A DNA stretch of 64,000 bases from Paracidovorax avenae (lineage in GTDB: Bacteria > Pseudomonadota > Gammaproteobacteria > Burkholderiales > Burkholderiaceae_C), in the NCBI RefSeq assembly GCF_040892545.1, contig NZ_CP156079.1:2267501-2331500 (forward strand). The letters are read 5' to 3'. The position numbers and the translations under genes are program-made. Within the stretch, counting starts at the first letter, position 1. Each line of letters opens with the position of its first letter. Of this stretch, positions 56,634-64,000 are shown one piece after another. The notes beneath the pieces are model-generated. The model was not told the origin of the DNA and searched no databases. It was given only the letters and a program-made list of their open reading frames with translations.

Positions 56634-57731
56634 GTGAACGTGAAGCAGGCGTATGAGGCCGAGCTGGCCGCCAAGGGGTTCCGCAGCGACCCGGCCCAGC
56701 TGAGGGCGGTCGAGGCGCTGCAGCGCTGCGCGGACGACTGGGCGGCGTACAAGGAAAAGCGCTCCAACGCCCTGAAGAAGCTCATCCACCGCCCCGACGT
56801 GCCGCGCGGCGTGTACATGTACGGGGGCGTGGGCCGCGGCAAGAGCTTCCTGATGGACTGCTTCTTCAACGCCGTACCCATCCGCCGCAAGGTGCGCCTG
56901 CATTTCCATGAGTTCATGCGCGAGGTGCACCGCGAACTGGCAGGCCTGCAGGGCACCGTGAACCCGCTGGACGTGCTGGGCGAGCGCATCGCCAAGCGCT
57001 ACAAGCTCATCTGCTTCGACGAATTCCATGTGGCGGACATCACGGACGCCATGATCCTGCACCGCCTGCTGGCGGCGCTGTTCGACAACGGCGTGGGCTT
57101 CGTCACCACGTCCAACTTCAAGCCCGACGACCTGTACCCGGGTGGCCTGCACCGCGACCGCATCCTTCCGGCCATCGACCTGCTCAACGAAAAGCTGGAG
57201 GTGGTGAACGTGGACAACGGCACCGACTATCGGCGCCGCACGCTGGAGCAGGTCCGGCTCTACCACTGCCCGCTGGGCCCGCAGGCCGAGGCCGAGATGG
57301 AGGCCGCCTTCGACCAGCTCGCCGAAAGCCGCGACGAGGATCCGGTGCTGCACATCGAGGCGCGCGAGATCCGCGCGCGCCGCAAGGCCGGCGGCGTGGT
57401 GTGGTTCGATTTCGACGTGCTGTGCGGCGGCCCGCGCTCGCAGAACGACTACCTGGAAATCGCGTCGCAGTTCCATACCGTGCTGCTGTCCAATGTGCCC
57501 TACATGCCCGTGGCGATGGCATCCCCGGCCCGGCGCTTCACCTGGCTGGTGGACGTGCTCTACGACCGGCGCGTCAAGCTCATCCTGTCGGCCGCCGTGC
57601 CGCCCGAACAGCTCTACACCGAAGGGCCGCTCGCGCACGAGTTTCCCCGCACCGTGTCACGCCTCAATGAAATGCAGTCCAAGGAATTCCTGGCGCTCGA
57701 GCGCCGGGTGGTGGACACGGGGCTGACCTGA
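56634..57731 (+). CDS. zapE: Cell division protein ZapE (AFG1-like ATPase)
   Basis: AAA-type ATPase, 365 residues, that in E. coli associates with the Z-ring late in constriction. Motifs: Walker A GGVGRGKS (64-71), RLHFHEFMREVHREL, Walker B LICFDEFHVADITDA, sensor VTTSNFKPDDLYPGGLHRDR, and FHTVLLSNVPYM. The start is the GTG at 56634, preceded by GGGAGAGA at good spacing; the upstream in-frame ATG would place a cysteine-rich leader made from the terminator T run. Location after lpd is common in this family of organisms. Confidence 0.92.
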   Translation: MNVKQAYEAELAAKGFRSDPAQLRAVEALQRCADDWAAYKEKRSNALKKLIHRPDVPRGVYMYGGVGRGKSFLMDCFFNAVPIRRKVRLHFHEFMREVHRELAGLQGTVNPLDVLGERIAKRYKLICFDEFHVADITDAMILHRLLAALFDNGVGFVTTSNFKPDDLYPGGLHRDRILPAIDLLNEKLEVVNVDNGTDYRRRTLEQVRLYHCPLGPQAEAEMEAAFDQLAESRDEDPVLHIEAREIRARRKAGGVVWFDFDVLCGGPRSQNDYLEIASQFHTVLLSNVPYMPVAMASPARRFTWLVDVLYDRRVKLILSAAVPPEQLYTEGPLAHEFPRTVSRLNEMQSKEFLALERRVVDTGLT

Positions 57732-57754
57732 AGTCGCCCGCAAAGGATTTCCGC

Positions 57755-58507
57755 ATGCCGAACGCTCTCCCTTCTTCATTCCTCCGCCCCCTCGCCCTGG
57801 CAGTGGCCTGGGCTTTGCTGGCCGTGGCCGGTCCCGCGGTGGCCGCAACTGCCCAGGACGATGCCGAACAGGCCCGGTCCGCGTTCGAGGCGGCGCAAAC
57901 GGCCAGGACCGCGGAGCGCAAGCGCATCCAGCAGGAGCGTTCCGCGCTCGAGGCGCGCAAGACGAAGGAGGAGGCGGTCTGCTACCAGCGCTTCTCCGTG
58001 GAGTCCTGCCTGGAGGCGGTGCGCTCCCAGGTGCGCGATGCGGAGGCGGTGCTGCGCAAGCGCGAGGTGGAACTGAACAATGCCGAGCGGCGTGAGAAGG
58101 CCGCCCTGCGGATGCAGTCCATCGAGCAGAAGCAGGCCGAGCAGCGGCAGAAGATCGAAAGCGGGGAACGTCCGGCGCCCATGCGCGCCGAGTCGCGCTC
58201 CCAGAACCAGGCCGAGGACCGCGCACGGCGCGAGGAGGAAGCGCGTACCCGTGCGGCGCAGCAGCGGGCACGCGAGGAATCCCACCGCACTACCGAGGCC
58301 GAGCGCGCCGCCTCGCAGCCGGCACGCTCCGCCGAGGCGCGGGCGCGCTATGAGGCCAAGCAGCAGGCCGCACGGGAGCGACGGGAAAAGCGCGAGCGCG
58401 CCAATGCTGAAGCGGCGGCCTCGGGCCGCAAACCGGCGGCTCCCCTGCCGGAGCCGGCCGATCCCGCTCCCCCGCCGGCGCCGGCCGGTTCCGCGCCGGC
58501 CCGCTGA
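57755..58507 (+). CDS. Secreted or periplasmic coiled-coil protein, function unknown
   Basis: A 250-residue protein with a signal peptide (cleavage after AVAA, about 31). Most of the mature protein is charged alpha-helix rich in Glu, Arg, Ala and Gln (about 35-225), with heptad-like spacing. Two cysteines close together in AVCYQRFSVESCLEAVRSQV (about 75 and 84) may form a disulfide. A proline-rich tail ends the protein (LPEPADPAPPPAPAG). I do not recognise a named family. It lies 23 bases after zapE on the same strand and so is probably co-transcribed with it; a cell-envelope or division role is only a guess. Confidence 0.75.
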   Translation: MPNALPSSFLRPLALAVAWALLAVAGPAVAATAQDDAEQARSAFEAAQTARTAERKRIQQERSALEARKTKEEAVCYQRFSVESCLEAVRSQVRDAEAVLRKREVELNNAERREKAALRMQSIEQKQAEQRQKIESGERPAPMRAESRSQNQAEDRARREEEARTRAAQQRAREESHRTTEAERAASQPARSAEARARYEAKQQAARERREKRERANAEAAASGRKPAAPLPEPADPAPPPAPAGSAPAR

Positions 58508-58556
58508 CCGGGCGGACGGGCCGCATTCCCGGCTGCCGGCATGCGCCCGGTCCAGC

Positions 58557-59360
58557 TCAGCGCTGGGCGGGCGGTGGCCGCACGCCTCCCGATGCGGCGG
58601 CCTCCACGAGCGCCTCGATCTTCACGATGGCGAGCGACAGGTTGTCGCCGCCTCCGCGTGCGCGGCTGCGTGCCTTTTCGATGAGGAATTCCGTCGCTTC
58701 GCGCGGGGTGAGCGAATCCACGACGGAGCCGAGTTCCGCGGGCGAGAAGTAATGCCACACCCCGTCGCTGCAGGCCATCAGCGTGTCGCCGGGCACCAGT
58801 TGCGCGATGGTGTGGATGGCCACGGGCGGGTCGCTCTCGGTGCCCAGGCACCCCACCAGGATGTTGGAGTGCGGATGGGTATTGGCCTCGGCCTCGGTGA
58901 TCTCGCCGCGGTCCACCAGCGCCTGGACGTAGGAGTGGTCGCTGGTGCGGTGGATGAGCTGGGAGCCCCGGAAGTGGTAGATGCGCGAGTCGCCCGCATG
59001 TGCCCAGTAGCAGTCGCCGCGGGGATGGATGAGGAAGGCCGCCACAGTGCTGTGGGGCTCCTGCTCCGCGGAAATGGCCGTCAGGCGGATCACGATGTGC
59101 GCTTCTTCCACCATGTGCCGGAGCATGGCGACCGGATCGTCGCTGTCCGGCGCATAGCGTTCGAAGAGCTGGCGCGCGGTCATCATGACCTGGTCGGAGG
59201 CCTTGCGCCCCCCGCTGCGGCCGCCCATGCCGTCGGCCACCACGCCGAGCACGCAGCCGTTGTGCCGGGGATGTGCGATCAGCGCCACCTGGTCCTGCTG
59301 GTAGTCGCGGTCGCCTTTGTGGATACCGGTCGACGCAGTGAGACGAAACGGTTTGGTCAT
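58557..59360 (-). CDS. PP2C-family protein serine/threonine phosphatase
   Basis: Metal-dependent (PPM) phosphatase, 267 residues, with all metal-binding motifs: GDRDYQQDQVALI, VVADGMGGRSGG, YWAHAGDSRIYHFR, LMACSDGVWHYF and GGDNLSLAIVKIE. It is soluble and stands alone; no Ser/Thr kinase, FHA or type VI secretion gene is visible next to it, so the partner must be elsewhere or the role general. Convergent with the coiled-coil gene (49-base gap) and divergent from the helicase. Confidence 0.93.
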   Translation of the reverse strand: MTKPFRLTASTGIHKGDRDYQQDQVALIAHPRHNGCVLGVVADGMGGRSGGRKASDQVMMTARQLFERYAPDSDDPVAMLRHMVEEAHIVIRLTAISAEQEPHSTVAAFLIHPRGDCYWAHAGDSRIYHFRGSQLIHRTSDHSYVQALVDRGEITEAEANTHPHSNILVGCLGTESDPPVAIHTIAQLVPGDTLMACSDGVWHYFSPAELGSVVDSLTPREATEFLIEKARSRARGGGDNLSLAIVKIEALVEAAASGGVRPPPAQR

Positions 59361-59488
59361 GGCGGTATCGGAAGGGGCGGGAAAAAGGCGGCGGTGGGCC
59401 GGGGAGCGGGCCGGGAGCCCTATTATCGAGGGATGGACCGCGTTTTCTGTGAACTGTCTCGCGCCTGCGGCGTCCCGCGGAGCCGCGG

Positions 59489-61708
59489 TTGAGCGCCGGG
59501 GCGGAACACCCCGGCACGCTCCTGCAGGCGGTGTCGGCCGCTTTCGCGGAAGACGGGCCGCTGGCGATCGCGCAGGCGCGCTTCCAGCCGCGGGCGGGGC
59601 AGGCCGCGATGGCCGCGGCCGTCGCGGAAACCATCGACCGGGGCGGGGCGCTCGTCGTGGAGGCCGGCACGGGTGTCGGGAAGACCTTCGCCTACCTGGT
59701 GCCCGCGCTGCTCAGCGGGGAGCGCGTGCTGATCTCCACCGCCACCAAGGCGCTGCAGGACCAGCTCCACAGCCGCGATCTGCCCCGGCTGCTGCAGGCG
59801 CTGGCGTTGCCCGCGCGCACGGCCCTGCTCAAGGGGCGCGGCAGCTATCTGTGCCTGCACCGGCTGGACATCGCGCGGCAGCATCCTTCGGCGGCCGACC
59901 CGGCCGTCGCCCGCGTGCTCGCACGGGCGGAAGTGTGGGCCCATGCCACCGCCGCGGGCGATCTCGCGGAACTGCCGGGCTGGGACGAACGGTCGGCCGC
60001 GACGCCGCTGTTCACCTCCACGCGCGACAACTGCCTGGGCTCGTCCTGCCCGCGCTTTCGCGAATGCCATGTGTACCAGGCCCGGCGCGAGGCGATGGCG
60101 GCCGACGTGGTGGTCATCAACCACCATCTCTTCTTCGCGGACCACGCCATTCGCGGATCGGGCGTGGCGGAACTGCTGCCCAGCGTGCGCGTGGTGGTGT
60201 TCGACGAGGCCCACCAGCTCAACGAGACGGGCGTGCAGTTCATGGGCACGCAGATGGGTTCCTCGCACTGGCTGGATCTCGCGCGCGACGTGCTGGCTGC
60301 GGGGCTGCAGTTCGCGCGGGGCCTGGCGGACTGGCAGGGCGCCGCCGCCGCGCTGGAGCGGGCCGCGCGCGACTGGCGCATGGCCGCGGGAGCGCGTGCG
60401 CCGGGAACGCGCCTGCGCTGGTCGGGGCCCGTGCCCGACGGCGTGGAGCGTGCGGCCTGGGATGACGCCCTCGGCCGGTTGTCGGCCACGGCGCGCGAGG
60501 CGCTGGCGGCGCTCGACACGGTCAGCGAGATCGCACCCGACTTCGTGCGGCTGCATGAACGCTGCGTGGAACTGATGGAGCGGCTCGCCCTGTTCCTGGA
60601 CCCGGCCCCGCCGGATGCGGTGCGCTGGGTGGAGGTCGGGCAGCACCAGGTGCGCGCCTGTCTGGTGCCCCTGGACATCGCGCAGCCGCTGCGCAGGTTG
60701 TGGTTTCCGCACGAGGGGGCCGCGGAGCCGTCCGCCGATGCCGGCAAGGACGCCGGCCCCGGCGCGCCGGACGACCTGCCCTGGAGCGATGAGGGCGGCG
60801 CCCCCGATCCGTGGGCCGCACCCGGCCCCGGCTCCCCGCTGCCGGCCCCGGGGGCTGCCGCGCAGCCTGGTGCGGGCTCCGGCGAGTGGGGAGGGCGCCC
60901 GCGTGCCTGGGTATTCACCTCGGCCACGCTGGGCGACGATGCCTCGCTGAAATGGTTCACGGCGGCCTGCGGGCTGGAGGGTGCGCGCGTGCTGCAGGTG
61001 CCCAGCCCCTTCGATTACGCAGCCCAGGCCGCGCTCTACGTGCCGCGCCAGCTGCCTTCCCCGTCCGATCCGGGCCATGGGGCCGCGGTGGCGCGCTGGG
61101 CGGGCGATGCCGCGCGCGTGCTGGGCGGGCGCACGCTGGTGCTGACGACTACGTTGAAGGCGCTGCGCACGATCGGCGACGCGCTGCGGGAGCGCTTTCC
61201 CGAGGGTTCAGGCATCGAGGTGCTGGTGCAGGGCGACTGGCCCAAGCGCCGGCTGATGGAGCGCTTCCGCGAGGCCGATGCCGGCGGGGACCGCCCGGGG
61301 TGCGTGCTGGTGGCGTCCGCCTCGTTCTGGGAAGGTTTCGACGTGCCCGGCGATGCGCTGCAGCTGGTGGTGATCGACAAGCTGCCGTTCCCGCCGCCGG
61401 GCGATCCGGTGGTCGAGGCGCGGTCGCAGCGCCTGGAGCAGGAGGGAAAGAGCGCCTTCCGGCATTTCGCGCTGCCGGATGCGGCCATCGCGCTCAAGCA
61501 GGGTGCCGGGCGGCTGATCCGCAATGAGCAGGACCGGGGCCTGCTGGCGGTCGCCGATGCCCGGCTGGTGACCATGGGCTACGGCAAGCGGCTGCTGGCC
61601 GCGCTGCCGCCCATGCGCCGGATTCAGGACGAGGCGGAGTGGGACGAGGCGCTGCGCGGCCTGGCGGCCGTCACCAGACCTTCCACCACGGCTCTTCCTT
61701 CGCCTTGA
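59489..61708 (+). CDS. DinG/YoaA-type ATP-dependent helicase
   Basis: XPD-like superfamily 2 DNA helicase, 739 residues. Motif I EAGTGVGKT has Lys65. Four cysteines for an iron-sulfur cluster are at 122, 182, 187 and 193 (GSYLCLHRL, NCLGSSCPRFREC). The DEAH box is 239-242 (VVFDEAHQLNE). The C-terminal motifs include FTSATLGDDASLKWF, SASFWEGFDVPGDALQ and GAGRLIRNEQDRG. A Pro/Ala/Gly-rich insert of about 60 residues (410-470) is longer than in E. coli YoaA. It starts at a TTG (59489); no ATG fits. The last 38 bases overlap the convergent bamD gene. Confidence 0.9.
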   Translation: MSAGAEHPGTLLQAVSAAFAEDGPLAIAQARFQPRAGQAAMAAAVAETIDRGGALVVEAGTGVGKTFAYLVPALLSGERVLISTATKALQDQLHSRDLPRLLQALALPARTALLKGRGSYLCLHRLDIARQHPSAADPAVARVLARAEVWAHATAAGDLAELPGWDERSAATPLFTSTRDNCLGSSCPRFRECHVYQARREAMAADVVVINHHLFFADHAIRGSGVAELLPSVRVVVFDEAHQLNETGVQFMGTQMGSSHWLDLARDVLAAGLQFARGLADWQGAAAALERAARDWRMAAGARAPGTRLRWSGPVPDGVERAAWDDALGRLSATAREALAALDTVSEIAPDFVRLHERCVELMERLALFLDPAPPDAVRWVEVGQHQVRACLVPLDIAQPLRRLWFPHEGAAEPSADAGKDAGPGAPDDLPWSDEGGAPDPWAAPGPGSPLPAPGAAAQPGAGSGEWGGRPRAWVFTSATLGDDASLKWFTAACGLEGARVLQVPSPFDYAAQAALYVPRQLPSPSDPGHGAAVARWAGDAARVLGGRTLVLTTTLKALRTIGDALRERFPEGSGIEVLVQGDWPKRRLMERFREADAGGDRPGCVLVASASFWEGFDVPGDALQLVVIDKLPFPPPGDPVVEARSQRLEQEGKSAFRHFALPDAAIALKQGAGRLIRNEQDRGLLAVADARLVTMGYGKRLLAALPPMRRIQDEAEWDEALRGLAAVTRPSTTALPSP

Positions 61709-62468
61709 AGCCGTTGCGCATGTATTCGCTCTGCGGGTAGGAGGCGGCCATCACGCGCTGCGCATCGTCGCGCAGCTGGGTCATGCCGAGCGCGTCGTAG
61801 GACTTGATGAGGATGTAGAGCGCTTCCTCGAGCGCAGGCACGTCCTTGTAGTCGGCCAGGGCGATCTGCGCGCGGTTGATGGCGGCCACGTAGGCGCCGC
61901 GCTGGTAGTAGTAGCGGGCCACGTGGACCTCGTACTGCGCCAGGGAGTTGACGATGTACGTCATGCGCTGCTGCGCGTCGCGCGCGTAGCGCGAATCGGG
62001 GAAGCGGGTGACGAGCTCGCGGAAGGATTCGAACGAATCCTTGGCAGCCTTCTGGTCGCGCTCGGACAGGTCCTGGCGCGACAGCCAGGAGAACAGCCCG
62101 AGGTTGTCGTTGAAGTTGACCAGCCCCTTCAGGTAGAGCGCGTAGTCGTAGGCCGGGCTCGCGGGGTGCAGCTTCATGAAGCGGTCCAGCGTGGCGATCG
62201 CCTGGGTCTTCTCGCCGCCCTTGTACTGGGCGTAGGCCTTTTCCAGCTGGGCCTGCTGCGCGAGCGGGGTGCCGGCGGCGCGGCCCTCGAGCTTCTCGAA
62301 CAGCGGGACGGCCTTGTCGTAGGAGTTGCTGTTCAGCTCGTCCCGCGCCTCGGAATAGATGCGGTTGGGGCTCCAGCCCGCGGTCTTGTCTTCGGTGGTG
62401 CTGGAGCAGCCCGCGAGCACGCCTGCGGCAAGCAGGGTGGTCAAGAGCGGCAGGGAAAAACGCGGCAT
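61671..62468 (-). CDS. bamD: Outer-membrane assembly lipoprotein BamD
   Basis: Essential lipoprotein of the BAM complex that inserts beta-barrel proteins, 265 residues. The lipobox LAAGVLAGC has lipid Cys21. TPR-type helices follow: RIYSEARDELNSNSYDKAVP, AQLEKAYAQYKGGEKTQAIA, FRELVTRFPDSRYARDAQQR and ALYILIKSYDALGMTQLRDD. The sequence ends KEEPWWKVW, which is translated from DNA that also codes the end of the helicase. The ATG at 62468 gives a normal lipoprotein signal; the longer frame adds a non-signal leader. Confidence 0.95.
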   Translation of the reverse strand: MPRFSLPLLTTLLAAGVLAGCSSTTEDKTAGWSPNRIYSEARDELNSNSYDKAVPLFEKLEGRAAGTPLAQQAQLEKAYAQYKGGEKTQAIATLDRFMKLHPASPAYDYALYLKGLVNFNDNLGLFSWLSRQDLSERDQKAAKDSFESFRELVTRFPDSRYARDAQQRMTYIVNSLAQYEVHVARYYYQRGAYVAAINRAQIALADYKDVPALEEALYILIKSYDALGMTQLRDDAQRVMAASYPQSEYMRNGFKAKEEPWWKVW

Positions 62469-62611
62469 GGCAGCGGCTTTCTGACAATCGGTGAAGGGAG
62501 GCCTGCGCACGCCCGGCGCGGTGCGGCGGGCTGCGGACAACGGGCCATTGTACCGGCCGGGCAGCACCCCACTGCGGGCCCGGGATGGGGCGGATTCCTA
62601 CAATAGCCCCC

Positions 62612-64000
<1,389 letters not shown>

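Overview
The window is a continuous piece of a GC-rich chromosome from a betaproteobacterium of the family Comamonadaceae, most likely Acidovorax or Paracidovorax of the avenae/citrulli type. Evidence: the tmRNA tag reads ANDERFALAA, a betaproteobacterial tag; there is an Omp32-type porin and several Bug-type solute receptors; and gyrA, serC, pheA, tyrA, an aroA-cmk fusion, rpsA, ihfB, lapA and lapB lie in line on one strand. The species call is inference from gene content, not from a database search.

Layout. 1-6437 (minus): a six-gene Mrp/Pha cation/proton antiporter operon, order AB-C-D-E-F-G. 6549-18420 (minus): a housekeeping run from gyrA through serine and aromatic amino-acid synthesis, CMP kinase, ribosomal protein S1 and IHF-beta to the LPS-control proteins LapA and LapB. 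18655-21237 (plus): an OmpA-family protein, ubiG, gph and ssrA (tmRNA). 21155-23320: a decayed integration site at the 3' end of ssrA. The ssrA end, its terminator and the 3' end of an integrase gene occur twice, and the first interval carries one AT-richer gene for a secreted protein. 23595-25217: an SDR oxidoreductase and a GDSL/SGNH hydrolase.

25218-34743 is a solute-uptake region. The TctD/TctE two-component pair is divergent from tctB-tctA-tctC. A porin, an orphan ModA-like binding protein and a second Bug receptor run the other way under a divergent LysR regulator. Both divergent spacers contain a clear inverted repeat. 34854-40669: tRNA-Ser(GGA), a QmcA/NfeD membrane-quality pair, a large PLP amino-acid decarboxylase, a secreted fasciclin protein and FabI. 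40788-46898: a YejABEF peptide ABC importer. 46954-50373: a PAS-GGDEF diguanylate cyclase and an AI-2E-family membrane protein. 50599-56513: the 2-oxoglutarate dehydrogenase complex, sucA-sucB-lpd. 56634-64000: ZapE, a secreted coiled-coil protein, a PP2C phosphatase, a DinG/YoaA helicase, BamD, and the first 463 codons of dnaE, which runs off the window.

A GC-rich intergenic repeat family appears three times: after yejA, between yejE and yejF, and between sucB and lpd. I found no CRISPR array, no intact insertion sequence and no complete phage. Most of the window is ordinary core genome. The unusual parts are the ssrA integration scar with its paired 11-bp repeats, the secreted cargo protein, the paired uptake loci with their operators, and the intergenic repeats.
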